A stretch of 64,000 nt of DNA. It comes from Methylocystis sp. (GTDB lineage Bacteria; Pseudomonadota; Alphaproteobacteria; Rhizobiales; Beijerinckiaceae). The notes under the pieces are model-generated. The model made no database searches, was not told where the DNA came from, and saw only the letters and a program-made list of their open reading frames with translations. Each line of letters opens with the position of its first letter. Positions within the stretch are counted from its first letter, which is position 1. This document shows positions 9,064 through 17,857 of the stretch, in pieces. The DNA lies in contig JADCCX010000008.1 of the NCBI GenBank assembly GCA_020252485.1, forward strand, positions 62,001 to 126,000, given 5' to 3'. A program made the position numbers and the translations under genes.

Positions 9064-10335
9064 ATGGCATATCTTCATCAAACCCTCTGGCTCTGGATCG
9101 TGGCTGCGGCCCTGCTCGGCATTGCAATCGGCTGGCTCTCCTGCCGCAAACAGCCCGTTCTAGAAGGACTGGGTTGGCTGACCTGGGGCGTCATCGCCTT
9201 CCTGCTCGGCATTCTGATCTGCGCCTTCCTCACCCTGCCGGGACGCCTCGGCCTGTGGTTCGACACGGGCATGATTTTCTTCTTCTGGTACGTTTTCGGC
9301 TGCCTTATCGGCTGTCTGTCGAGGTCACTTCTCGACCCCGAACCGCTGACTGCCGCAGGCGCCACAGCGGTTGCAAAACTGACGACCTGGCCGGAATCGG
9401 CGGTGTTGCCGGACATGGCGGTTCCGATGCCGGCATCCGCGCCGGCCGCTGCGGGACCCACCCTGGTCAAGCCCTACCAATGGCAGGCTGCGAAAGACGC
9501 CGCGAGCGTCACGCTCACCGGCTACAGCCCCTCGGCTGTTTTGCGCGAGAGCGCCGTTGCAGCCGCCAGAGCCGCGCTCGCGCCGCTGGCCGTCATCGAC
9601 AAGCTGCAGATGGGCGCCGGTGCGCCAGCAGGGTTCGACAGCATGGCATCCGCCGCGCTTGGCCATCTCGCGAAGCTCGACCGGGGCATCGCCAGCCTGA
9701 TCGATACGAAGTACACGCTGACCGGCGTGGCGGGAACGCAAGCGAATTTCGATGCGGTGATCGGGGCCGTGAAGGCCTTGCCGGCAGGCTACAGCCTGGC
9801 GAAGGCCGATATCGTCGCCCCGCCAGCTCTGGTGGCTGCTCCGGCTCCCAAGCCGGCGCCGAAACCTGCGGCCGCCGCACCGGTCGCCGTCGAGGCGCCC
9901 GAGCCGAAAGCTGCACCGAAAATCGCCGGAGAGGACAAGGTTCCCGGCCAGCGGCCCGGCGGTTTCGCCGCGCCGCGCGGGGGCAAGGCCGACGATCTCA
10001 AGCGCATCAGCGGCGTGGGAAAGCAGAACGAGGCCCGCCTGCATGGTCTTGGGATCTGGCATTTCGACCAGGTCGCCGCATGGACGGCGCAGGAAACGCT
10101 CTGGGTCGGCAGCTACCTCGCCTTCCCGGGCCGCATCGAGCGCGAGGAATGGGTGAAGCAGGCGAAGGTTCTGGCGGCTGGCAAGGAGACGGCTTTCTCC
10201 AAGCGCGTCGCCAAGGGACTGGTTGCGACATCAAAGGATGACGGCACGCTCGGCAAGGCCAATGTCGAGGTCGTGAAGCCGATGCGGGCCGTCAAGGGCA
10301 AGCCGCCGGCAAAGGCTCCCAAGCCGAAGGCATGA
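9064..10335 (+). CDS. three-TM membrane protein with BON-like repeat and helix-hairpin-helix C-terminus
   Basis: 423 residues. Three hydrophobic helices lie in the first ~85 residues (LWIVAAALLGIAIGW, GVIAFLLGILICAFL, GMIFFFWYVFGCLIG). One copy of the repeat seen in the upstream OmpA-like protein follows (KPYQWQAAKD ... GAGAPAGFDSMASAALGHL). After an alanine/proline/lysine linker comes a DDLKRISGVGKQNEARLHGLGI segment, a helix-hairpin-helix-like module of the kind found at the C-terminus of alphaproteobacterial NuoE-type and L21-fusion proteins. The tail is strongly basic. The close spacing and shared repeat indicate a two-gene operon and a common complex. Function unknown. Confidence 0.7.
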   Translation: MAYLHQTLWLWIVAAALLGIAIGWLSCRKQPVLEGLGWLTWGVIAFLLGILICAFLTLPGRLGLWFDTGMIFFFWYVFGCLIGCLSRSLLDPEPLTAAGATAVAKLTTWPESAVLPDMAVPMPASAPAAAGPTLVKPYQWQAAKDAASVTLTGYSPSAVLRESAVAAARAALAPLAVIDKLQMGAGAPAGFDSMASAALGHLAKLDRGIASLIDTKYTLTGVAGTQANFDAVIGAVKALPAGYSLAKADIVAPPALVAAPAPKPAPKPAAAAPVAVEAPEPKAAPKIAGEDKVPGQRPGGFAAPRGGKADDLKRISGVGKQNEARLHGLGIWHFDQVAAWTAQETLWVGSYLAFPGRIEREEWVKQAKVLAAGKETAFSKRVAKGLVATSKDDGTLGKANVEVVKPMRAVKGKPPAKAPKPKA

Positions 10336-10373
10336 TCGACGGCCGGATCGCGGGCCGCCGTTCTCAGTGATGA

Positions 10374-10405
10374 AGGAGCGTCTCCCCGACGGCGCTCTTT
10401 CTGTT
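10374..10405 (+). terminator. possible intrinsic terminator after the envelope pair
   Basis: GAGCG and GTC at 10376-10382 can pair with GACGGCGCTC at 10388-10397 (two-base bulge, TCCCC loop), followed by TTTCTGTTT. It lies between the + strand membrane-protein gene and the convergent ribokinase-like gene, where a terminator is expected. Confidence 0.45.
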
Positions 10406-10410
10406 TGCTC

Positions 10411-11322
10411 TCACAGAAGCTCGGCCCGCCGCGGCATCGACTGCGACGCCCCGCTCCGCGTCACGGAGAGCGCTGCGGCGCGACAGGCGAAAGCCAACGC
10501 GGCGCGCAAGCCTCCCTCCGGCTTTTCAGCGAGCGAGACCGCCAGCGCGCCGTTGAAGCAATCGCCTGCGGCGACCGTGTCGACAGCTTCGACCGGGGGC
10601 GCCGCGACCGCGCCTTCTCCCTCGGCCCCTGCGAACACCACGCCGCGGGCGCCCATCTTCACGACGGCGACCCGCGCGCCCATCGCCACCAGACGGCGCG
10701 CCGCAGCGAGCCCGCTTGCGGCATCGAGGACGGCGATCCCGGTGAGCGCCAAAGCCTCCGTTTCGTTGGGCGTGATGATGTCCGCCGCAGCGATCAGGGC
10801 AGGATCGTAGCCGAAGGCCGGCGCCGGATCGCAGATGACGAGGCATGGCCCCTGCCGCACCAGTTGAATCGCTGCGTGAGCGGCCTCACCCGGCACTTCA
10901 TTCTGCAAAAGCAAGACATTCGAACGGCTGAGCGCCGCCGCCCGATTCAGGATATCCGCCGGTGAAAGCCAAGCGTTCGCGCCGGGCGATACGGTGATCA
11001 TGTTCTGGCCGCCCTCACCGATGGTGATGAGCGCGACGCCCGTCGCTGCGTCATCCATTTGGATGATGCCGCCTGGATCGATGCCCTCAGCCGTCAGAGC
11101 CGTCAAGGCCGCAGCGCCGAAAGCGTCCCGCCCCACCCTGCCGATCAGCGCGACGGACGCACCGAGCCGCGCCGCCGCCACCGCCTGATTGGCGCCCTTG
11201 CCGCCAAGCGAAAGGGTTGCTTCGCCGCCAGGCACCGTTTCGCCGGGCAAAGGCAGGCGGGCGACATGGACTGCAACGTCCATGTTGATCGACCCGGCAA
11301 CGGAAACCCGCGGGGCGCTCAT
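10411..11322 (-). CDS. ribokinase-like PfkB family sugar kinase
   Basis: PfkB kinases phosphorylate sugars or nucleosides with ATP. The 303-residue product shows the N-terminal GSINMDVAVHVARLPLPGETV, the LGGKGANQAVAAARLG signature, the NETEALALTG region, and the C-terminal VDTVAAGDCFNGALAVSL, which has the catalytic aspartate and anion hole. This pattern fits RbsK best. The ATG at 11322 overlaps the stop of pssA as ATGA, so translation is probably coupled to the phospholipid genes. No ribose transporter is nearby, so the substrate is uncertain. Confidence 0.85.
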   Translation of the reverse strand: MSAPRVSVAGSINMDVAVHVARLPLPGETVPGGEATLSLGGKGANQAVAAARLGASVALIGRVGRDAFGAAALTALTAEGIDPGGIIQMDDAATGVALITIGEGGQNMITVSPGANAWLSPADILNRAAALSRSNVLLLQNEVPGEAAHAAIQLVRQGPCLVICDPAPAFGYDPALIAAADIITPNETEALALTGIAVLDAASGLAAARRLVAMGARVAVVKMGARGVVFAGAEGEGAVAAPPVEAVDTVAAGDCFNGALAVSLAEKPEGGLRAALAFACRAAALSVTRSGASQSMPRRAELL

Positions 11323-12179
11323 GCAGGAGGCGTCGGGGCCGCCGTCTGAGCGGTCTCCCCAGCCATGGCCGCCCGCCACTTCCTGTCCATTTCGCGGTAG
11401 CGGATGATGCCGACGGGCAGACTGATCAGATAGAGCACGATGAGGCCGGAAAGCGTCTCGAACGTATGCGACCCCAGCAGGCCGACAAGCAGCACGCCCA
11501 GCACGAACATTGGCACCACATAGCTGCGGTTGATGCTCTGGCTCAGCCGCTTCGATGAGATGGTCGGGATCGTGCTGATGGTGAAGAAGGCTATCAGCAG
11601 CGTATAGAGCAGCACCAGAAACGGCAGCCCCGGAAAATTCGGCAGCAGTCCGGCCAGCGAGGCATAGAGCGGCAGCAGCACGCAGGCCGCGCCCATGGGG
11701 GCGGGCATGCCCACGAAGAAGCCCTTCTTCCATTCCGGACGGGTCGGATCGTCGAGCATGACGTTGAAGCGCGCCAGCCGCAGCACCATCGCGATCGCGA
11801 AGACGAGGCAGACGATCCAGCCGAGCGCCTTCAAATCCTTGAGCATCCAGAAATAGAGCACGAGCGCCGGCACGCAGCCGAAATTGACGAAGTCGGCGAG
11901 GGAATCGAGTTCGGCGCCGAAGCGCGACGTTCCCTTGAGGTAGCGCGCCAGATTGCCATCGATGCCGTCCAGAAGCGCGGCGAAGAGGATGGCGTAAACG
12001 GCGCTGTCGATCCGCCCCTCAATCGCCAGGCGGATGGCCGTGAGGCCAAGGCAAAGCGCCAGCAGCGTCACCATGTTGGGGATCAGCACCCGCAGCGGGA
12101 CCGGCTTGAACCGGCGGCGCTTCGGCTCATCCGGATCGGGCTGGAACGGCGGGAAGAGATCGGTAATCGGGTCGGTCAT
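11319..12179 (-). CDS. pssA: CDP-diacylglycerol-serine O-phosphatidyltransferase
   Basis: PssA makes phosphatidylserine, the precursor of phosphatidylethanolamine, in the inner membrane. The 286-residue protein contains the CDP-alcohol phosphotransferase motif: DGNLAR, then G eight residues on, then D-x3-D (FGAELDSLADF). Several transmembrane helices are visible (LVTLLALCLGLTAI, LPFLVLLYTLLIAFF, YVVPMFVLGVLLVGLLG). It lies 33 bp downstream of psd and overlaps the kinase gene by 4 bp. psd-pssA adjacency is the common alphaproteobacterial arrangement and confirms the assignment. Confidence 0.92.
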   Translation of the reverse strand: MTDPITDLFPPFQPDPDEPKRRRFKPVPLRVLIPNMVTLLALCLGLTAIRLAIEGRIDSAVYAILFAALLDGIDGNLARYLKGTSRFGAELDSLADFVNFGCVPALVLYFWMLKDLKALGWIVCLVFAIAMVLRLARFNVMLDDPTRPEWKKGFFVGMPAPMGAACVLLPLYASLAGLLPNFPGLPFLVLLYTLLIAFFTISTIPTISSKRLSQSINRSYVVPMFVLGVLLVGLLGSHTFETLSGLIVLYLISLPVGIIRYREMDRKWRAAMAGETAQTAAPTPPA

Positions 12180-12212
12180 GCCTTGATCCTCGGCCGTGAA
12201 CGCATGGAATCC

Positions 12213-12917
12213 TCACCCGACCTTGAAGGTGCGTTGCGCCTCTTTGGACGAGAGATCCGCGAGTATCGTTTCACCGGCAAGCGAAGTCTGCCCGACCCCG
12301 ACCAGGGGCTTCGCGTCTTCGGGCATATAGACATCGACGCGCGAACCGAAGCGGATCAGGCCGAAGCGCTCGCCGGCCTGGATGGCGGCGCCTTCCCTGG
12401 CATTGTCGAAGGAGACAATCCGGCGCGCCAGCAGTCCGGCGATCTGCACGATTCCGAAACGGCCCGCCGCAGTGTCGATCACGATGCCATTGCGCTCATT
12501 GTCCTCGCTCGCCTTGTCGAGATCGGCACTGAGGAACAGCCCCGGCTTGTAGGCGACCTTCGTGATCTTTCCGGCGACGGGCGCACGGTTCACATGGCAA
12601 TCGAACACGGACATGAAGATCGTCACACGCGGCAGGGGCTTTTCGCCAAGCTCGAGCTCGGGCGGCGGGATGAAATAGCCGACCATGTCGACCCTGCCAT
12701 CAGCCGGTGAGATCACAAGACCTTCCCGCATCGCTGTCACCCGCGGCGGATCGCGGAAGAAATAGATGCACCAGGCGGTCAGCAGCCAGCCGATCCAGCC
12801 CAGCGGCGACCACAGCCAGCCCAAGGCCAGGGCAGCGAGCGCGAAGAGCGCAATGAAGAGATACCCTTCCGGATGGATGGGCGCCAGTTGCTTGCGGATT
12901 GACGCGACGACGGACAT
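12213..12917 (-). CDS. psd: phosphatidylserine decarboxylase proenzyme
   Basis: Psd converts phosphatidylserine to phosphatidylethanolamine through a pyruvoyl group formed by self-cleavage. The frame extends upstream to 13073, but ATG 12917 ([19 protein letters not shown]) follows AGGAAAAGGAT and gives 234 residues, normal for the short alphaproteobacterial type. Family features: two N-terminal membrane helices, YFFRDPPR, the ISPADGRV segment, [14 protein letters not shown], and [11 protein letters not shown] near the C-terminus, in which the G-S pair is the predicted cleavage site. It heads the psd-pssA-kinase operon. Confidence 0.93.
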   Translation of the reverse strand: MSVVASIRKQLAPIHPEGYLFIALFALAALALGWLWSPLGWIGWLLTAWCIYFFRDPPRVTAMREGLVISPADGRVDMVGYFIPPPELELGEKPLPRVTIFMSVFDCHVNRAPVAGKITKVAYKPGLFLSADLDKASEDNERNGIVIDTAAGRFGIVQIAGLLARRIVSFDNAREGAAIQAGERFGLIRFGSRVDVYMPEDAKPLVGVGQTSLAGETILADLSSKEAQRTFKVG

Positions 12918-12998
12918 CGGGATCCTTTTCCTGACAGACGCTCTGCCATAGACGATGCGGCCGCGCCATGGAAGGCGTGAAGGACGCAAACCCTTGCA

Positions 12999-13092
12999 GC
13001 TCCCTCTCCCCGTGACCCAACAAGGGCCTGCCCTTGTTGGGCGACAGAAGTGTCCAGATGAGGCAAGCCTCATCTGGATCGGGGAGAAGGAG
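12999..13092. repeat. complex palindromic intergenic repeat (REP-like), copy 2
   Basis: Two perfect 12-bp hairpins, CCCAACAAGGGC/GCCCTTGTTGGG (13016-13041) and TCCAGATGAGGC/GCCTCATCTGGA with an AA loop (13053-13078), are flanked by CTCCCTCTCCCC on the left and CGGGGAGAAGGAG on the right. The arrangement matches the element at 6.84-7.0 kb, although the hairpin arms differ in sequence. It lies in the gap between psd and the MFS gene. Confidence 0.8.
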
Positions 13093-13124
13093 AAGAGATG
13101 CCGTTCATAAGGATGCCGAACGGT

Positions 13125-14342
13125 TCAGGCCGCCGTCGTTCCAGTCATGCGCATCAGATGCAGCATCGCCCACAAGGAGACGAGCGAGGCGAAAAGCGCG
13201 ACCAGCAGAACACCCGATGAGCCGACGCGCTCCATCATCAGGCCGAAGGTCATCGGCGAGACCGCATAGATCATCTGGGTCGGCAGCGTCAGCCGGCCGA
13301 GCGTCGTGGCGTAGCCTTTCGAACCGATCAGCAGCAGCGGCAAGGTGGCGCGGGCGACCGTGATCAGGCCGGTGCCAAGGCTGTAGACGACGATGAAGAT
13401 GACGGCGGAAGCCATGCCGCTGCCCAGGACCAGCGCCAGCACGAGGCCCAGCGGCGTCAGCGAGCCGGCGATCATCGCGCTTTGCATCGGCGTGACGCGC
13501 CCGGCCAGGGTGATATCGGCGAGCCGGGCGGCGAGCGTGGCGGGCCCCTTCAGCGAGGCGACCCAAACCGCAGCAGCGGCGCCGAGGCCGAAATCGCCCA
13601 GGATCGTGATCAGATGGAGGTCGAGCCCCCAGGACACGAAACCGCTGCAGGAAAAAACGATGGTGATGAGGACGGCGGCCAATCCCCGCCGCTCCGGCGG
13701 GATCAGTCCCGGCCGCTCTTCCTGCTGCAGATCCTGGCGCGCCGAGCGCGTCGTGCCGCTCGCAAGGAAGATGCCGTGCAATGGCAGGCAGATCAGGATG
13801 TGCATGCCCGCATAGATCAGGCAGGTGCTGCGCCACCCCACTTGTCCGTCGAGCCAGAGCGTCAGCGGCCAGAAGACCGTGGAGGCCATGCCGCCGAACA
13901 GCATCAGGATCACGATCGAGCGGCGCGCCTCCTGCCCTGCCATCTGCGTCAGGGCCGAAAAGGCCGCGTTGGACATGCAAAGCGCCATGCCGAACCCGAA
14001 AAAGGTCCAGGCCAGGAAATAGGCGATGGGTCCCTGCGCAAAGGCGAGCGTCGCCAGCCCTGCGGCGAGGCAGGCGGAGCCGACCGGCATCAGCCGTCCC
14101 GCGCCTTGCTCGTCCATCAGCCGCCCGACGGGCCAGGCGATCAGTGCTGAGACGATGAGCGTGACGGCGACGCCGGCGAAAACGGCAGGTTCGGAAAGCC
14201 CAAGATCATTGGAGAATTGCGTCTTGAAGATCGCCGGCAGATAGTAGGTCGTCCCCCAGGCGGCCATCTGGGTGAACCCCAGCACGGGGATGGCGCGGCG
14301 AAGCGCGCTGCCTGGACGCGGTGGGGCGGCGACGTCAGCCAT
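13125..14342 (-). CDS. MFS transporter (monocarboxylate-porter-like)
   Basis: A 405-residue major facilitator with about 12 hydrophobic helices. ATG 14342 (MADVAAPPRPGSA) is chosen; it overlaps the end of the upstream HAD gene by 8 bp. The start of the membrane region (IPVLGFTQMAAWGTTYYLPAI) and WPVGRLMDEQGAGRLMP after helix 2 resemble MFS carriers of the oxalate/monocarboxylate type. The substrate is not readable from sequence. It is the last gene of a likely ABC exporter-HAD-MFS operon. Confidence 0.8.
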   Translation of the reverse strand: MADVAAPPRPGSALRRAIPVLGFTQMAAWGTTYYLPAIFKTQFSNDLGLSEPAVFAGVAVTLIVSALIAWPVGRLMDEQGAGRLMPVGSACLAAGLATLAFAQGPIAYFLAWTFFGFGMALCMSNAAFSALTQMAGQEARRSIVILMLFGGMASTVFWPLTLWLDGQVGWRSTCLIYAGMHILICLPLHGIFLASGTTRSARQDLQQEERPGLIPPERRGLAAVLITIVFSCSGFVSWGLDLHLITILGDFGLGAAAAVWVASLKGPATLAARLADITLAGRVTPMQSAMIAGSLTPLGLVLALVLGSGMASAVIFIVVYSLGTGLITVARATLPLLLIGSKGYATTLGRLTLPTQMIYAVSPMTFGLMMERVGSSGVLLVALFASLVSLWAMLHLMRMTGTTAA

Positions 14343-15033
14343 CCAACCAGCCTGCAATCTCCATGATCGACGGCAGCACGTGATCCGCATGGCCATCGAA
14401 GGCTTCCGCTCCGAGCAGGCCGGAAGCCACACCCAGAGCCACAACGCCGGCGGCGCGCGCCGCGTGCATGTCGTGCAGCGTATCCCCGACCATGATCACT
14501 TCGTCAGGCCGCATTCCGTGCAGTTTCAGGAACGCCTCGATTTGTCCCGGACCCGGTTTGCGCCCATGGCCGGAATCCCAGCCCGCGATGAAGCTGAAAC
14601 ACTCAATCAGGCCCAGCGCATTAAGCTGCGCCACCGCGCCGCGCTCGGAATCATTCGTGATCACGCCGAGCGTCAGGCCGCGCCTGCGCAGGGCGCCGAA
14701 GGCAATGCCGGGATCGCCGATTTGCGTGAGTGATTCAAGGCCGATCCGCGTGAACAGGTCGTCGATTTCGGCGCGGAATGCCGCAGTCTCCTGAATGCCG
14801 ATGGCCTCCGCCCATAGCGGCGCAAAATCCGCCGTGGAGCCGGCGAGCAAGGGCGAGGCGGGATCAAAGCGCAATGACACCGCATCGAAGCCGCTGACGG
14901 CCACCAGGCGGTCCAGCGCCCCGGCGTCCCCTTTGGCCAGAACAGTCATCACGGAGAGCGCGGCAGGCCCCCAGGTGCGGTGGAAGTCAATGAAGGTCCC
15001 GTCTTTGTCGAAAAGGATAGCGCGAATTGGCAT
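14335..15033 (-). CDS. HAD-family hydrolase (phosphoglycolate phosphatase-like)
   Basis: Start at ATG 15033 gives 232 residues beginning IRAILFDKDGTFIDF, haloacid dehalogenase motif I (DxDGT) with both catalytic aspartates. Motif II is LGVITNDSE, motif III includes the lysine of GRKPGPGQ, and motif IV is VIMVGDTLHDMHAARAAG. The helical cap between motifs I and II places it in subfamily IA, like Gph. The probable activity is small phosphomonoester hydrolysis; the substrate is unknown. It lies 89 bp downstream of the ABC exporter gene and overlaps the MFS gene. Confidence 0.85.
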   Translation of the reverse strand: MPIRAILFDKDGTFIDFHRTWGPAALSVMTVLAKGDAGALDRLVAVSGFDAVSLRFDPASPLLAGSTADFAPLWAEAIGIQETAAFRAEIDDLFTRIGLESLTQIGDPGIAFGALRRRGLTLGVITNDSERGAVAQLNALGLIECFSFIAGWDSGHGRKPGPGQIEAFLKLHGMRPDEVIMVGDTLHDMHAARAAGVVALGVASGLLGAEAFDGHADHVLPSIMEIAGWLDG

Positions 15034-15122
15034 TGCGGATTCCCGGCACGGGCCGAGCATAGAGGAAAGTCCGAAGGGCGCGGAAGCCTCTATCGCCGAT
15101 TCCTGATGAAACAACCGGCCGT

Positions 15123-17072
15123 TCACTCCCCCGCCAGCTTCAGACGCAGCGTCTCGCCCTCCGCTTCGGCGATGTTCTTCAGCGTCTCGCGCGCGGCATC
15201 GGCCTCGCGCTGCCGGTTCCACATCGAGGCGTAGATGCCCTTCTTCTTCAGAAGCGTCGTATGGGTTCCGCGCTCGGCGATCACGCCCTTGTCGAGAACG
15301 ATGATCTCATCCGCATTGACCACCGTGGAGAGCCGATGCGCGATGACGATGGTCGTCCGGTTCTGCGACACGCGGTCCAGCGCTTCCTGAATTTCCATCT
15401 CCGTATGGCTGTCGAGCGCCGAGGTCGCCTCATCGAGAACCAGGATCGGCGGCGCCTTGAGGATGGTGCGGGCGATCGCCACGCGCTGCTTCTCGCCGCC
15501 TGAAAGCTTCAGTCCGCGTTCGCCGACCTGCGCGTCGTAGCCATCGGGCAACTGGGCGATGAAGCGGTCGATCTGCGCCAGCCGCGCTGCCTCCTCGATC
15601 TCTTCCCTTGTCGCTCCGTCGCGTCCATAGGCGATGTTGTAGCGGATGGTGTCGTTGAAGAGCACCGTATCCTGCGGCACCATGCCGATCGCATCGCGCA
15701 GGCTCTCCTGCGTGACCTTGCGGATGTCCTGGCCATCGATGCTGATCGAACCGGCGCTGATATCGTAGAAGCGGAACAGCAGCCGCGAAATGGTCGATTT
15801 GCCGGCGCCCGACGGGCCGACGATCGCGACCGTCTTGCCCGCAGGAACTGAGAAGCTGACGCCCTTCAGGATCGGCCGTTCCGGCATATAATGGAAGAAG
15901 ACGTTGTCGAAGGTCACCGCCCCGGCGCTCACCTGCAACGGCCGGGCGTCCGGCGCATCTTTCACCTCGGCGTTGGTCGACAGGATGTCGAACATCTTTT
16001 CGATATCGACGAGCGCCTGTTTGATCTCGCGGTAGACCGTGCCCATGAAATTGAGCGGCTGGTAAAGCTGGATCAGCAGCGCATTGACCATGACGAAATC
16101 ACCGACGGTGTTGCGTCCGGCCGCCACATCCAGCGCCGACATGGCCATGCAGGCCGTCAGCCCCGCTGTGAAGATCACCGCCTGACCGGCGTTGAGAACG
16201 GCAAGCGAGATATAGCTCTTCGTGCTGGCGCGCTCGTATTTCGCCATCGACCGGTCGTAGCGGGCGTTTTCGCGCTTCTCGGCGCCGAAATACTTCACCG
16301 TCTCGAAGTTGAGCAGGCTGTCGACCGCCTTCGTGTTCGCATCCGTATCGCTGTCGTTCATCTGGCGGCGGATGGCGATGCGCCAGTTCGTCGCCTGCAC
16401 CGTGAACCCGAGATAAAGTGCGATCATCAGCGTGACGGCGGCCACGTAGCGCCAGTCGAACATATAGAGCAGCACGCCGCAGACGAGGATGAACTCCAGG
16501 ATCGTGGGCATGAGGATCAGAAGCGCCATCCGCGACAATTCTTCGATGCCTTGACGCCCGCGCTCGAGCACGCGGGTCAGGCCGCCCGTCTTGCGCTCGA
16601 GATGGAAGCGCAGCGACAGCCTGTGCATGTGCTGGAAAGTGAGGTTGGCGAGACGCCGCACGGCGTTCATGGAGACTGCGGCGAAGATGCCGTCGCGCAG
16701 TTGCTGCAGCAGCGCCATGCCGGCGCGGACGACACCATAAAGGATCGTGGCGGCGATCGGGGCGCCGATCAGCCAGGGGAGCCAGCTTTGCAGATCGCCG
16801 CGGGGGGCGCCGCCGCTTCCCTGCTGGCTCACCGCCACCAGCGCATCCGTCGCCCATTTGAAGGTGAACGGCACGAAGACGGTGATGAGCTTGACGACCA
16901 CGATCAGCCCGAAGGCGATCATCACGCGGATCTGCAGATCCTTGCGGTCCGTCGGCCAGAGATAGGGCCAGAGCGCCGCCAGCGTGGTCAGCATGCTGGC
17001 TTCTCTCGGCAGTTTTCGCGGCTCGGGCGGCGCGGCAGGGGTCGCGGCGGCCACGGGATCAGAGACGGACAT
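15123..17072 (-). CDS. ABC exporter, Atm1/HMT1-type half transporter (fused TMD-NBD)
   Basis: A 649-residue half transporter that should act as a homodimer. A proline-rich N-terminus is followed by six membrane helices, with LRFHLERKTGGLTRVLERGRQGIEEL typical of the Atm1/HMT family (not quoted as a site). The nucleotide-binding domain has Walker A GPSGAGKST, signature LSGGEKQRVAIART, Walker B ILVLDEATSAL and the H-loop VIAHRLSTV. Bacterial relatives export glutathione-linked metals or sulfur species across the inner membrane. No regulator is adjacent. It begins 108 bp from the divergent LOG gene. Confidence 0.9.
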   Translation of the reverse strand: MSVSDPVAAATPAAPPEPRKLPREASMLTTLAALWPYLWPTDRKDLQIRVMIAFGLIVVVKLITVFVPFTFKWATDALVAVSQQGSGGAPRGDLQSWLPWLIGAPIAATILYGVVRAGMALLQQLRDGIFAAVSMNAVRRLANLTFQHMHRLSLRFHLERKTGGLTRVLERGRQGIEELSRMALLILMPTILEFILVCGVLLYMFDWRYVAAVTLMIALYLGFTVQATNWRIAIRRQMNDSDTDANTKAVDSLLNFETVKYFGAEKRENARYDRSMAKYERASTKSYISLAVLNAGQAVIFTAGLTACMAMSALDVAAGRNTVGDFVMVNALLIQLYQPLNFMGTVYREIKQALVDIEKMFDILSTNAEVKDAPDARPLQVSAGAVTFDNVFFHYMPERPILKGVSFSVPAGKTVAIVGPSGAGKSTISRLLFRFYDISAGSISIDGQDIRKVTQESLRDAIGMVPQDTVLFNDTIRYNIAYGRDGATREEIEEAARLAQIDRFIAQLPDGYDAQVGERGLKLSGGEKQRVAIARTILKAPPILVLDEATSALDSHTEMEIQEALDRVSQNRTTIVIAHRLSTVVNADEIIVLDKGVIAERGTHTTLLKKKGIYASMWNRQREADAARETLKNIAEAEGETLRLKLAGE

Positions 17073-17179
17073 CGGGTGCTTTCAAAATGTCGCTTTGCAT
17101 CATGTTATAATGACCGCGGGCGATTCTTGCAGCATGGAACCCTTGCTGATCGGCCGAATCTTTTCTGGAGTTTCAGCGG

Positions 17180-17776
17180 ATGTCACTTGCGATCTGTGTC
17201 TATTGCGGTTCCGGGCCGGGCCGTGACCCGCGTTATATGGCGGCCGCGACTGCCCTGGGAGAGCTGATCGGCAAAGGGGGCCATCGGCTCGTCTATGGCG
17301 GCGGCAACATGGGCCTGATGGGCGCAGTCTCGCGTTCCGTGAAGGAGAGCGGCGGCCATGTCACCGGCATCATTCCGCATTTCCTGATCTCGAAGGAAAA
17401 GCTCTCGGGCGGCCTTGATGAGGTTCTGCTTGTCGAGGACATGCATGAGCGCAAGATGAAGATGTTCGAGCGCGCCGATGCCTTCGTCGCCCTGCCGGGC
17501 GGCATCGGCACCCTCGAGGAGCTCGTCGAGCAGATGACCTGGGCGCAGCTCGGCCGTCACGGCAAGCCGATCGTCATCGCCGATATCGGCGGCTTCTGGC
17601 GGCCCTTCGCCGATCTGCTGGCCCATATGCGGTTCGAGGCCTTCATCCGTGAGGGGCTGGAGGTCCAGACGCTGACAGCGGAGAAGGTCACCGACATCAT
17701 CCCCATGATCGAGGCCTGGATCGCCCGCCACGGCCGGAGCGGGCCGAAGCCCGACTGGTCGCCCAGACAGATGTGA
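17180..17776 (+). CDS. LOG-family protein (cytokinin-type nucleoside 5'-monophosphate phosphoribohydrolase)
   Basis: A 198-residue Rossmann-fold protein with the family signature: ICVYCGSGPG at the N-terminus, VYGGGNMGLMGAVS, HERKMKMFERADAFVALPGGIGTLEE, and the active-site PGGxGTxxE. LOG proteins release bases such as adenine or cytokinin from nucleoside monophosphates. In many bacteria the physiological role is unclear. It is transcribed divergently from the ABC exporter, and the next gene on the same strand begins 81 bp later. Confidence 0.9.
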   Translation: MSLAICVYCGSGPGRDPRYMAAATALGELIGKGGHRLVYGGGNMGLMGAVSRSVKESGGHVTGIIPHFLISKEKLSGGLDEVLLVEDMHERKMKMFERADAFVALPGGIGTLEELVEQMTWAQLGRHGKPIVIADIGGFWRPFADLLAHMRFEAFIREGLEVQTLTAEKVTDIIPMIEAWIARHGRSGPKPDWSPRQM

Positions 17777-17857
17777 CCCGCCATAGGCTTGCCTCATTTC
17801 ACCTTTGCAGTTCAGTAAAATCTGCGCCATTGTTTGGGCAGAACAAGAGGAAACGCC

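Noticed and set aside
15891-17267. 458-codon open frame on the plus strand
   Set aside because: Antisense to the Atm1-type exporter, whose Walker and signature motifs are intact; the frame has no recognisable domain.
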